Part shown: positions 47,766 to 57,788 of the stretch, piece by piece
How positions within the stretch are numbered: the first letter of the stretch is position 1
Layout of the letters: each line of letters begins with the position of its first letter
From: Leptasterias polaris
Lineage: Eukaryota; Echinodermata; Asteroidea; Forcipulatida; Asteriidae
DNA length: 64,000 bases
NCBI GenBank assembly: GCA_037783415.1
Contig: JAZGTN010000296.1
Coordinates: 186,001-250,000, forward strand
Reading direction: 5' to 3'
Program-made: the position numbers and the translations under genes
The notes under the pieces: generated by a model
The model's input: only the letters and a program-made list of their open reading frames with translations
The model's database searches: none
Told to the model about the DNA's origin: nothing

Positions 47766-50700
47766 CTTTATAAGACAAACAAAGTCAGAAGTAATGATTT
47801 AGCAAATAATATCGTACTAAATAAAATGACTAAAGTCAACTGATAATTTCATTGTTCGAACTATCATGTGGATTGCAATGTATATATCTTTGTTAAGGAA
47901 AATAAATTCGAAATCGGAATTACCTTTTGAAATGTGAAGTCAATTTTTTTAAACAAAATGTATGATTTCCCGAAGTATGTTTTTTATAAACGGCCCACAC
48001 ACAGCCTTTGAGTTTAAACTCACCAATCAGATAGGTGCCTAGAAGGGAGCCAGAACCACTGCAAAAAAGGGTCAAACCATAAGCTAACGGGAGTTGACCA
48101 ATACCAGCAATCTCACGAATAATGACAGCTACGAGAGGAAATAAAGTACCACTTGCTGCTCCAAATATCGCTACACATGCCAGTGTCCAGCCAAAAGCGA
48201 TTTGGGCTGCTGTTAGTGAAGCGGCTAGAGCAGAGACTAACAGTAGTATAATGAACAGCACCCATGGTGTGACGTATTTACGTTGCAGAAGAAAGAATCC
48301 ATGCACTAATCTCCCAACAAGACTTCCAATTCCAAAGGATGACAATAATGACGAAGCTTGAGCATTCGTCATACCAGATATAAGAGCCCAGCTTATAAGG
48401 TGGTAAATAAACGCGGAATAGCCAGCGTCTAGCACGAAAAATGTAATATTAAGAAGAATTAGGGATGGGTTGCTTTTCAGGAGTTTGTATATACCAAAGA
48501 TGAAACATTGAGATGTCGTCATTCCCTGTTCTTTATTCACGTCATTACTAGCCATGCCATCCAGGTCATTTAATTTAATATTGACGTCATCACAAGAAGT
48601 TTCCATTGCTTCAAATTCATTGACGTCATCACTAGGAGTTGCCATGGCTTCCAGTTCATTTGGTTCAATATAATTTTCTTCGGTTTTACATTCATGACGA
48701 TTAGAATCTGATCTGATCATTGGTGTTAATTTGAACAATGTTTTATATCTTGATGCAGGTCGGAACAAGGATCCCAAGAGAATGATATGTGATATAATAG
48801 CAGACTGGATGAGAAGACTACCTTTCCAGCCATAGGTATCAATCAAGAATTGAAGTAGTGGTGGGAAGACGAATATTCCAGCCCCTATTCCACTAAAGGC
48901 GATACCATTGGCAGTTGCGTGGTGTTTAGTGTAAAACTTGCCTACAACTACGACCAGACCAACATGAACCATAGTGGCACCGAGTCCTGCAATTAGAATA
49001 TGAATAATCAATCAATAACCAACATTGGTAAAGTTAGAGGATATATAGGCCTAGTATCAATGGCAAAAATGACCTAATGAAATCTGTCATAATACTTCAA
49101 TAAACTATTTTGTAAAGTTTTGTATGGAAGAGTGCAAAATTGAAAGCATTGTTTTCATTCATTCGTGAAACACAACAGTGACTACTGATGGAGCTAAAGA
49201 TTGAGGTGAGACGAGAAGGGGCCCCCGTTGTCACAAAATCCATTGTCTCAGCTGAGTCACGTGACAACATTCTCCTTGATGGAGTTATACTTCTCATGTT
49301 GGTCAGTTCACTGGATTTTTATCTGCGAAAATGTATGAACATATTATTGTAGGCCTACATTAATATCTCAGCAGCTATTCGATCGTTGAATAACGTCGAT
49401 CTGTATGGACTGCACTCACTCATGATTGTTGTTATAAAAAGGACAGTGAATAACAGTGTACTGTGTATGTAATAAGCCACTGGTACTTTACTGTACAGTA
49501 TAATGCCGCATTACTTATTTCACAATGGAATTGCCCTAAAAAGAAAAAGATAATACTAATAGACACAATCGGCAACTGCAGTCACGCGGCCCATAGTGGG
49601 TATACAATCAAGCAGGAAACGCATGCCTGCATGCTTCTGAGCGCTTGGAAGCAGCCATGCTTTTCCATGCTCACTGATGTGCATTGCTTGCTTGGTTTGT
49701 TTACATTGTATACCCACTATAATATGAGTCGCGCGCACAAGTTCCTCAATCCGCCATGTTTTCGGGAAGGATTTTTCCCTCCATGCTCCATTGACTAAAT
49801 CTTTGCTTAAACTTTTAAAGTGAAATATTTGCATATCTTATTTACCTACTGTCAGCCCCAGTGTGATGAATAAATGTGTTGTGCTCATTGCTATGGACGA
49901 TAAAGCGACTCCAATGACCATCACCAAACCTCCTAACATTACAGTCTGACGACAACCCAACTTGTTCAAAACCACGCTGCCAAACAGACCTATGAAATAA
50001 TAAAATATAACCTCCATTTACAAAGTACAGCGATGCGACCTTTGGCAATTTGAACAAGCATCGTTGATAAGAATTGTCAGTTGACACGTCTTTTCATAAC
50101 AACTTTTTAAACACCATTGTTTTGTAACCAAAATCTCCTTTTTGGGCGATTTTGAAGTTATCGACAAATATCATTTTATAGGTTTTTGAAATCAGCAGGT
50201 GTCACTTTCTGATTAACAATAATGTGAAAGCAACTCGAGAAACCTATAACATCCTTTTCCCGGATGAGGCGTCTTCCATTTTTATTTCATAGTCACTTCA
50301 ATCTTTTTTTTTTTTTGCAAAGAGAATCTGTGTAAGTGTAGGTCTAACATGCTTCCGAGCAACACTGAGTGATTTAGTTTACTTTTGTTGTCCCTGACCC
50401 GCATAGTGTTGGTCACGTTTGATAGTTTCTGTGTCCTTCCCCAGATTGACTTCTTCTCGTCGTACTTGCATACTCCCTTCAATATAAAACTACTATTATG
50501 CACCCATTTTTAATATCCCCACGACAATAACTCTGCTGTTCTCTCTATTGCCCTCATGTCATCATCATTGTATTGCTGTTCTGTATGTTTCTATGACTCA
50601 TTGCTTTGTTTTTTCTGTTCTGGTTTTAACCTTCTTTGATTTGCCTTGTGTTGTTTTGCTTTTTCGTTCTTTTATTGTTGAGGTCGAATAAATAATAATA

Positions 50701-51466
50701 ATAATAATGACTAGAGGTCGCTAAATAATAATAATAATAATAATAATAATGACCAGGGAAAAGCTCTTGCGATTTGCTAGATCCTAAATCAATTAATAAT
50801 GTTACGATGATTTTTACCAGCTAGGCTTGTGATGGCATTAGCTGAACCAACGACCCATCCTAGCTCACCAGAACCAGATTCAAACTCCAGCAAGAGAACT
50901 GGGAGATAAACTCCAAATGTCTGTATAGCACCCATCTCCAGGAGAAATGTACAAAAGGCTGCAAAGACCACCACCCGTCCCCATTGCTTCGTGGATGCTG
51001 GAACATAGATCATAAAATGTGGTGTATCTCCATTAAATCTGTTTTCTACTTAGGACTATTACGACTCTAAAGGTTAGCTGGTTTATTTATGTTTGAGTAA
51101 TTAACAACATTAAATCGTTAATTTCACGATTTGTACGCATTTTTTGTGACAGAAACGGGACTTTGAAGTACAATTTGAAGCATTTAACTACAATTTAACA
51201 ATGATATTGCCTTTTCCAAACAACGGCTCCAGCCTGAACTCGATCATCAATTTTGGAGTAGTGTACATTTTGCATGGTGTTTCCAATAACAAACGGATCA
51301 GGCCCTGAGCCCGAGACGAAGCAAGCCGATGTCTAGTAAGTTGGACCAGAGCAAGGTATTGGACTCAGCAAAACTTGCTGTTACACTTTGCTCTATGCAC
51401 TCACTTACCAACACGATTGATAGGCTTCCCTCCAGAGTCTGAATCCGCAAAGTCAGTTGTTACCAT
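47644..51466 (-). CDS. Monocarboxylate-transporter-like protein (SLC16 family), whole spliced model
   Basis: A 12-segment major facilitator superfamily protein of the SLC16 type. Family members carry monocarboxylates or other small organic solutes, usually with protons, across the plasma membrane. Five exons (51466-51409, 50997-50818, 49989-49846, 48986-48024, 47765-47644) join in phase to 1467 nt, 488 residues. TM1 starts near residue 26 (RVVVFAAFCTFLLEMGAIQ). The second family signature is clear at about residues 145-164 (FYTKHHATANGIAFSGIGAG). The long cytosolic loop between TM6 and TM7 (about 203-282) is acidic and internally repetitive. The first family signature, usually (D/E)G(G/S)(W/F)(G/A)W, is replaced by TKQWGRVVV, so proton-coupled lactate transport should not be assumed. 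Which SLC16 subfamily it belongs to is not resolved. Confidence 0.88.
48024..48986 (-). CDS. SLC16-like exon 4 (TM4-TM11 and central loop)
   Basis: Acceptor TAATTGCAG and donor GTGAGT bound 963 nt. It carries the FYTKHHATANGIAFSGIGAG signature, the acidic central loop, and C-terminal segments such as SLLSSFGIGSLVGRLVHGFF and FGAASGTLFPLVAVI. G-x-x-x-R-L-x-x-G in the seventh-eighth segment region is usual for SLC16. Confidence 0.93.
49593..49720. mobile_element. Short inverted-repeat element in transporter intron 3
   Basis: ATAGTGGGTATACAAT (49593-49608) and its perfect reverse complement (49705-49720) bound a 128-bp segment rich in GCATGC-like palindromes. It is a probable MITE fragment. The target duplication is not clear. 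Confidence 0.55.
49846..49989 (-). CDS. SLC16-like exon 3 (TM3-TM4)
   Basis: Acceptor TTTCATAG and donor GTAAAT bound 144 nt. It encodes GLFGSVVLNKLGCRQTVMLG then GLVMVIGVALSSIAMSTTHL and FITLGLTV. The glycine-rich, basic N-K-x-G-C-R-Q turn between TM2 and TM3 is typical of SLC16. The upstream GTAGGT was rejected as donor because it breaks the frame. Confidence 0.88.
50687..50751. repeat. (AAT)n microsatellite, two runs
   Basis: Two (AAT)n runs are separated by GACTAGAGGTCGCTAA, and the stretch GAGGTCGAATAAATAATAAT begins the first. A GAGGTCG-AATAAT ending duplicated in this way suggests a retroposon tail, oriented + in transporter intron 2. Confidence 0.6.
50818..50997 (-). CDS. SLC16-like exon 2 (TM1-TM2)
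   Basis: Acceptor ATGTTCCAG and donor GTAAAA bound 180 nt. It encodes STKQWGRVVVFAAFCTFLLE, TFGVYLPVLLLEFESGSGEL and GWVVGSANAITSLA. F.EFxxSxxExxWVxS is the usual SLC16 TM1-TM2 pattern. An in-frame ATG at 51013 would be an alternative start if exon 1 were not used. Confidence 0.88.
51409..51466 (-). CDS. SLC16-like exon 1 (start codon)
   Basis: ATG at 51466 has A at -3 and G at +4. It is followed by 19 codons (MVTTDFADSDSGGKPINRV) and one base, then a strong GTAAGTGAG donor. The trailing G completes GCA (Ala) with exon 2. The short acidic N-terminus is typical of cytosolic tails in this family. A 7-codon upstream ORF (51483-51460) overlaps this start. Confidence 0.7.
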
Positions 51467-51483
51467 CTTGCGCGTCCGTTCAT
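51460..51483 (-). promoter_or_regulatory. Upstream ORF overlapping the transporter start
   Basis: ATG at 51483 opens a 7-codon frame (MNGRARW) whose TAA stop overlaps the ATGG of the transporter start. Such an arrangement can reduce initiation or allow reinitiation. It matters only if the transcript starts upstream of 51483, which is not known. Confidence 0.4.
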
Positions 51484-52458
51484 ATTAAGGTTATTATCAT
51501 ATCCATTTATCAATGTACTCGGTCCCCGTGTAGGCCTGCTACAGCGCTAGCCGTCAGTGTAGGAAGGATATTCCATTAATATGGAGGTAAGCATAACTTG
51601 GGCGTCAGTATTTGACCTTGTACACAACAATATATTATTAACTATAAAAAACTTGTTAGTTTTTTGTTTAGCTGTTATTCCCCCTTTTGCGCCCCCCATG
51701 TTTTCGGTAACCATTTCATTATTTGCATCGGGCAATCAATCTGCACGATGTTGGTCACTCCGTCCGATGCGGGAGGGGGTGGGGGGGTGCGGCTGTGGCT
51801 GTGGCTGTGGCTGGGGTGTGGGTGGGGGTGCTTTAAATCTCTGTGAAAATGGTGCGTTATAATTAATAGAGTCCAACAACACACGTACTGCAAGACCCAA
51901 GCTTAGGATCTAACACCCTGTTCCTTGCTCTATGTTCCAACCATAGAGCAAAATTTCATCATGGATCGAAGAATGTCTAAGTTATTTCCTGTGCTTAGAT
52001 TATCAAGATTGTGTTATCCAATTACCCCTTACGAAATATTCTAGTTCTTACTTTTGTATTCATTGAGGTATAACGATAGTGAATGTCGGTTTAAATTTGC
52101 AATGTTTGTTCTTGCAAATCGGGGGGGGGGGGGGGCAGGGGGCACGTGCCGTTTGTTCTCCCCCCAGCGGCAGGATGGATTTCTTTTTCATCCTATGCCT
52201 ATCAAATTTGTTTCTTTCTGCCAAAATGAATCTTTCATGATATGTCACCTGTAATTGCTTAGATTTGCACGATAACATAAGCGTTTGAAACCTGACGTGC
52301 CAATTTGTCCTGGATAAAATGTATTTCATGTCGTTCTGGCATTCACTAGTAAAGACTATTACAAGCTTGAACTATAGTTTTTGAATGAATATGCATGAAA
52401 CCAGATATTGCAGCGACCAGATCCAAACGCGAGATTTGTGGGATTAACATTTTCTTTG
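51484..52458. other. Upstream flank of the transporter gene
   Basis: Contains the G-rich tract at 51.8 kb and a poly(G) run of about 16 at 52121-52136. No TATA box could be assigned. The transporter promoter is likely in the first few hundred bases. Confidence 0.5.
51771..51832 (+). repeat. G-rich tract with quadruplex potential
   Basis: Runs of three to seven G, including GGAGGGGGTGGGGGGGTGCG and GGGGTGTGGGTGGGGG, lie about 305-365 bp upstream of the transporter ATG. This + strand is the template for that gene. A promoter role is possible but unproven. Confidence 0.5.
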
Positions 52459-54230
52459 AGTAAAATTAGAAGATTGGTATGGATCAGAAGAGCTTAAAAA
52501 GTGTGTCTATTTCTCGGTTTCAGGCACACCCCCCCCCAGAGGCTTGATTTTTCACCCCTCAAAATGCCAAAAGCTCAAAGCTTCCGGGGGCTTCGCACCC
52601 TGGACACCCACCTTGGCCTCACCCCTGGACCCCACCATCAATGTTACAGATATTTTTCCAGTAAACTAAGAAGATTTATATGGATCTGGTTTCCAAAAAG
52701 AGTGTGTATATTTCTCTGTTTTAGGCAGTGTTGTATGACTCGAGTCCAGGACTCGGACTCGAGTCCGTCTCGAGTCACCATTTCGGTGACTCGGACTTGA
52801 CTCGAGTCACGTCTGCAAAAGAGACGGACTCGGACTCGACTGTCATGACTCGGACTTGTCCCCGAGGACTCGTGACTTGCGAGTCACGTATTTTCACAAT
52901 TACCTCTTTTAAATATTACAAACAATTCCGATGATCCGATTGTCATTATTCCCGGAGTGCACATGGAGGAATATTAACGTCTAGCACTAGAAATAAGTAC
53001 ACTGTCGTATGGTGTTGCAAGTAATAGTGATCCTGATTATTGTGTAGATGGCCATGTACGTACAGCTCGTGTATGTTCGATTCGTATGTTCAATATGCAT
53101 TACAACACTGGGATGCACGACACCAATATTAATGCTGGTATTCTGTCAACGTTAACACCATAGCCACTGCTTGTGCTTGATGCATATTACCAGGGAAATG
53201 GCATGTCTGGTACCTGTAAAACACAGCCTGCATATTGCACTGTGGTGGCTGTGTGTTGTTTGCACCAGTTTCTACACATGGTCGACACACACACCCAAGT
53301 GTGTAACAGCCTGCAATCGTGGACCCTCCTTTGTTCAACTCTTTGTGATAGCAACCGTGGACCACAATGCTTTCCTTTGTGATAGCAACCGTGGACCTAT
53401 TGTCCTCTTTTGTTATAGGTCCCCGGTTTGAATGTGGTTACCTACTCACACCCACACACGTCGTCAAGTTTGGTCACGTCATCACTAGTAAAAAGTAGTA
53501 CACAATTTTGTTAATCATCGTGGCATCTGCCGTTCCGCCCCGTATTGTTTCTTTTGGTTAATACCAACTTTTAATAACAACAACTTTAACAGAACTTTGT
53601 TTAAATTAAATGTGTATCATTTTGTCATTTCCTATTCTTATTTTACGACATTTGGTTTGCAATCAATATTTAAACAAGTGACTCGTGACTGATCGTGACT
53701 CGGACTACTCGGACTCGGACCAAGTGACTCGTGACTCGGACTCGGACCAAGTGACTCGGGACTCGGATTCGGACTCGACCCAAGTGACTTGGGACTCGGA
53801 CTCGGACTCGACACAGGTGACTCGACTACAACACTGGTTTTAGGCACATGGAGGCTTGGTTTTTCACCCCTGAAAATACCAAAATCTCAGAGCTTCCGGG
53901 GGCTTCGCCCCCTGGACCCCCACCGGGGCTTCACCCCTGTACCCCCACAATCGATGTTACAGAAACTGAATGTTTCCAGTAAATTTAGAAGATTTGTATG
54001 GATCTGATTTCCAATAAGAGTGTCTATTTCTCTGTTTTAGGCACTCATGGAGGCTTGTTTTTTCACCCCTCAAAATACCAAAAGCTCAGAGCTTCCGGGG
54101 GCTTCGCCCCCTGGACCCCCACCGGGGCTTCACCCCTGTACCCCACCAGGGGCCGTAAGGCCGGCCCCTGGACCCCACCCATTTTTGGTTGCGCCGTTGT
54201 GCCCGGCCCCGGTTTAAAAAATCCTGGATC
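52459..54230. repeat. GC-rich tandem repeat, three diverged copies, interrupted by a transposon
   Basis: Three copies start at about 52459, 52661 and 53975, near the motif GTAAATTTAGAAGATTTGTA. Each includes GAGCTTCCGGGGGCTTCGCC and a (C)CCTGGACCCC stretch. A hAT-like element (52726-53836) splits copy 2. Open frames reading GGFAPWTP and similar are translation of this repeat, not genes. Copy 3 continues into GCCGGCCCCTGGACCCCACC. Confidence 0.8.
52726..53836. mobile_element. Non-autonomous hAT-like transposon, 1111 bp
   Basis: The ends CAGTGTTGTA and TACAACACTG are perfect 10-bp inverted repeats. GTTTTAGG flanks both ends (52718-52725 and 53837-53844), a perfect 8-bp target duplication diagnostic of hAT elements. 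The paralogous repeat copy near 54035 shows the uninterrupted site (CTGTTTTAGGCACTC). Dense GACTCGGACTCG-type motifs crowd both subterminal regions, as in hAT transposase binding sites. There is no transposase ORF. The interior has a short tandem repeat of GATAGCAACCGTGGACC. Confidence 0.88.
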
Positions 54231-54429
54231 CGCCCCTGGTTGGTCCAGAGCAAGCGTGGCTTTGATTGGATACGCATGTCATGGACTGGAAATGATGACC
54301 AAACCCCAATTCCCTAGTAAAACAATTCTGAATAATTGAAATTATGTTAAAAGAAAAGCTTTTTCAACGTCTTGAAAGAGTTATTCATATATGATGTTTA
54401 TCACAGCTAGGGGGAGGGCGCCTGAGACT

Positions 54430-54567
54430 AGCCCGTCCCTTTATCGAGTGTGACGTGCGTCTTGGTGTGACGTCAGATGTTCAGGCTGGTCGCCCTTTAA
54501 ACCTGCGCGCACGCACATTGGATTTTCAACAACGTGGTCGTGAGCTTGTGAAGAAAAGAGGCAAGGT
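54430..54567 (+). promoter_or_regulatory. CpG-rich segment with paired CRE sites, possible promoter or 5' exon
   Basis: TGACGTGC (54451) and the palindrome TGACGTCA (54468-54475, consensus CREB/ATF site) lie 17 bp apart. They sit in a CpG-rich stretch that is unusual here. It is followed by an open stretch ending GAGGCAAG and a GTAAAT donor at 54567. This could be a promoter with a non-coding first exon for an unidentified + strand gene. No transcript evidence is visible. Confidence 0.35.
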
Positions 54568-54884
54568 AAATTTCAATTTTTTCTTCATTTACCACAATTG
54601 TTCCGTCCATGTATTTCATAATAACACATCTTTAATTGTTTCTTTTTGACAAAATGGATAATTTTGTAATGAACAGCTTCTCAGAGTACCAATATTTTGT
54701 GAGTTTAATCGTGAGTGTCAGCGGCAAAAACATTCGAAAATGGCGCTGGGCTCGACTCATTTAATAGGCCAGTACCCCATGGGATGATGGGAATGAAAGT
54801 TTCACATTTCCGTCCAGACATCTTTTCAATGAATGGCATGATTTTTTTTTTTCATTGTTCATTATTTACATTGTTCATTATTTA

Positions 54885-55758
54885 CGAAAGCCCAATCGTG
54901 CCACTGAAGTATATTATCAGCGGGAACTAATCCGTTATAACGAATTAGTAATCCGTTATAACGAATTAATAATCCGTTATAACGAATTAGTAATCCGTTA
55001 TAACCAATTAATAATTCGTTAAAACGAATTAATAATTCGTTAAAACGAATTAATAATCCGTTAAAACGAATTAATAATCCGTTAAAACGAATTAACAATT
55101 GGCCCACCTCCATGATGCGACTGAACAGCCGAGTGTGAACTGATGATTTCAGATGCGGATAGCCGTTGACTACGTTTTCGGGGTTCCTGCCATATACGAA
55201 ATCATCAATTCGGACTCGGCCGTTCAGTCGCACCGTGGAGGTGGGCCGATTGTTAATTCGTTTTAACGAATTAGTAATCCGTTTAAACGAATTAGTAATT
55301 CGTATAACGAATTAACAATTGGCCCATCTCCGCCATGATGCGACGTACTGTATGGCCGTGTCCGAATTGATGACTCTGCGGCAGTGGTTATAATATGGCA
55401 GGAACGCCGCATCCGAACTCGGGCGTACTTAGTACGTCGCACCATGGAGATGGGCCAATTGTTAATTCGTAATAACGAATTACTAATTCGTTTTAACGGA
55501 TTACTAATTCGTTATAACGGATTACTAATTCGTTATAACGGATTATTAATTCGTTATAACGGGTTATTAATTCGTTATAACGGGTTATTAATTCGTTATA
55601 ACGGATTATTAATTCGTTATAACGGATTACTAATTCGTTATAACGGATTACTAATTCGTTATAACTGATTACTAATTCGTTATAACGGATTACTAATTCG
55701 TTATAACGGATTAGTTCCCGCTGATAATATATACTTCAGTGGCACGATTGGGCTTTCG
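54885..55758. mobile_element. Foldback element: palindrome made of smaller palindromes
   Basis: Outer inverted repeats (left CGAAAGCCCAATCGTGCCAC, right its reverse complement) are flanked by TA. Inside each end is an array of about 21-bp units, near TAATTCGTTATAACGAATTA, itself a perfect palindrome. Next come two homologous cassettes (about 55086-55260 and 55310-55468), in opposite orientation and each with its own inverted ends (AATTGGCCCA..). A short array of the same units lies between them. There is no coding capacity. It is inserted in a CATTATTT-rich stretch. Confidence 0.85.
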
Positions 55759-55844
55759 TAATTATTCATTATTTATCATTTATTATTCATCATTCATTAT
55801 TCACTATACATGCATATTGCAACCTTAGGTTTAGCATGTTTAGA

Positions 55845-55926
55845 CCTAGAATAGAACTATCAAAATGAGGTTCGATCAGCTATTGTCTCCCTGACGATAG
55901 CGGATCGAACCTGGTATAGTTCTAGG
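55845..55926. repeat. Imperfect 82-bp hairpin
   Basis: CCTAGAATAGAACTAT..GAGGTTCGATCAGCTAT pairs with ATAGCGGATCGAACC..ATAGTTCTAGG around a CTCCC-type loop. The fold could be a small MITE remnant or, if transcribed, a hairpin RNA. It lies 86 bp from the foldback element. Confidence 0.6.
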
Positions 55927-56449
55927 AGTATATACCTTGGTTAGTCTGCGGGGCTCTGCCCACAGTGGTTGCTGCTGGAAAACCCATCCAATGATCCAGC
56001 CACTGGCATCCAACACTCAGGATTTCATGACCACCGCACAAATTGTCACCGACGCCATGAGCTGACACAAATGTCCAGTGTACCAGTAAAAGTAGCAATC
56101 TGAGAAAACAGCGTTTAAAGTTGAACGTTTTTTTAAATCAAGCTTTCCTACAAAATTTCTTGTATTTTCAACTAGTTTTCTTACAGTGGAGACTTGATGC
56201 TTTGAACTTCATATATACGGTGCTTTTTACTGCTTTTCATCTTAAACTAACAAGCAATGAAGTAAGAAAGGTTAGTGTCACACTCAGTTCATGGCAACGA
56301 CAATTTACGCAAACAGGCATTTTCCGTCGCCAGGCGCGCGCGCAACACAAAAGGTTGGTTTCAGTTCATGGAAATGTTTTTTCACTTTTGAGGTTTGTGC
56401 GCATCATGTGTTTCACTTTCAATGGTAAATTTAACCTTGGTGTCAGTTC

Positions 56450-56962
56450 ATGGCGACTAAAATGGCCAGTTTCGGTGCAAAGTTGCATCGCCAAATTATC
56501 GTAATTAAAAAAAGTAAAGCTCTTGAAACGTTGAAACTTCATGAAGTTGTTGGCCTCGAAGAACATTGTTTAAACATGCAAAAAACTGAGGAGAAAAAAA
56601 TGGTTTTGTACACAGTGTGTCAGTTTTTGGCATTGGTGGCGTCTGCCTCTAGTGCACCCCTTGGGTCTGCCTGTAGTGTCCCCCTTGGGTCTGCCTCTAG
56701 TGCCCGCTTGGGTCTGCCTCTAGTGCCCCCCTTGGGTCTGCCTCTAGTGCCCCCCTTGGGTCTGCCTCTAGTGCCCCCCTTGGGTCTGCCTCTAGTGCCC
56801 CCCTTGGGTCTGCCTCTAGTGCCCCCCTTGGGTCTGCCTCTAGTGCCCCCCTTGGGTCTGCCTCTAGTGCCCCCCCTTGGGTCTGCCTCCAGTGCCCCCC
56901 TTGGGTCTGCCTCCAGTGCCCCCCTTGGTCTGCCTGTAGTGCCCCCCTTGGTCTGCCTGTAG
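56450..56962 (+). CDS. Doubtful ORF running into the minisatellite
   Basis: An ATG in fair context (ATGGCGACTAAAATGG) opens a 170-residue frame. The first 64 residues look protein-like (lysine-rich, no repeat). The remainder is translation of the 24-bp minisatellite. I do not recognise it. It may be the start of a real exon that ends before the array, but I found no convincing donor. Chance is the default reading. Confidence 0.15.
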   Translation: MATKMASFGAKLHRQIIVIKKSKALETLKLHEVVGLEEHCLNMQKTEEKKMVLYTVCQFLALVASASSAPLGSACSVPLGSASSARLGLPLVPPLGLPLVPPLGLPLVPPLGLPLVPPLGLPLVPPLGLPLVPPLGLPLVPPLGSASSAPLGSASSAPLGLPVVPPLVCL

Positions 56963-57480
56963 TGCCCCCCTTGGGTCTGCCTCTAGTGCCCCCCTTGGGT
57001 CTGCCTCTAGTGCCCCCCTTGGGTCTGCCTCTAGCGCCCCCTTGGGTCTGCCTCTAGCGCCCCCCTTGGGTCTGCCTCTTGTGCCCCCCTTGAGTCTATG
57101 TCTAGTGCCCCCCCCATAGGTCTGCCTCTTAGTGCCCCCTTGGGTTTGCCTCTAGTGCCCCCATAGGTCCTCCTCTTAGTGCCCCCTTGGGTCTGCCTCT
57201 TGCGCCCCCCATAGGTCTGCCTCTTTGTGCCCCCATAGGTCTGCCTCTTAGTGCCCCCATAGGTCTGCCTCTTAGTGCCCCCCCTTGGGTCTGCTTCTAG
57301 TCCCCCCCCCCCTTGGGTCTGCCTCTAGTGCCCCCCTTGGGTCTGCCTCTGTTGTCCACCTTGGGTCTGCCTCTGTTGTCCACCTTGGGTCTGCCTCTAG
57401 TGTCCCCCTTGGGTCTGCCTATAGTGTCCCCCTTGGGTCTGCCTATAGTGTCCCCCTTGGGTCTGCCTCTAGGGCCCCCC
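56640..57480. repeat. Degenerate 24-bp C-rich minisatellite
   Basis: The unit is GCCTCTAGTGCCCCCCTTGG plus GTCT. About 35 units are present, with length changes in the C run (4-10 C) and variants such as CCCATAGGTCTGCC. Frame shifts between units break any long protein. LGSASSAP and GLPLVPPL peptides come from reading it in different frames. Confidence 0.95.
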
Positions 57481-57724
57481 TTTGCTGTGCCTTTACTTGT
57501 GTTTTTAGATCAGATTTCCAAATAAACTATTATAGTTTGCCCCAAAAGCTTTAACCTTGGTGTGTGTATGTGGCAGAAAAACAAGCAGTTTTTTAACCTA
57601 AATTCTTCGTACAATAAAAGCCTAATTTGCAACTTTCAACAGACCTCTAATGTGTACAGTTTGAATCCAGTGACAGTTATATGCAGTTACCACATTACAG
57701 TGTATGCATGTGTTTCCCCTGCAG

Positions 57725-57788
57725 AGTGTGAAGCATGCAAGCACAGACAAGAAACAGCATGTCACAGCTACAACCTCAAGTTCCTCAG
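57725..57788 (+). CDS. Candidate exon of an unidentified gene
   Basis: Acceptor CCCCTGCAG and donor GTGAGT bound 64 nt. Two frames are open; the more exon-like gives SVKHASTDKKQHVTATTSSS. No family is recognised. The splice sites are strong but the assignment rests on them alone. Confidence 0.3.

Noticed and set aside
52501..54339. ORFs of 72-113 codons with GGFAPWTP peptides
   Set aside because: They are translations of the GC-rich tandem repeat and of hAT subterminal repeats.
54862..55668. Leucine/asparagine repeat ORFs (LLIRYNG units)
   Set aside because: They come from the 21-bp palindromic units of the foldback element.
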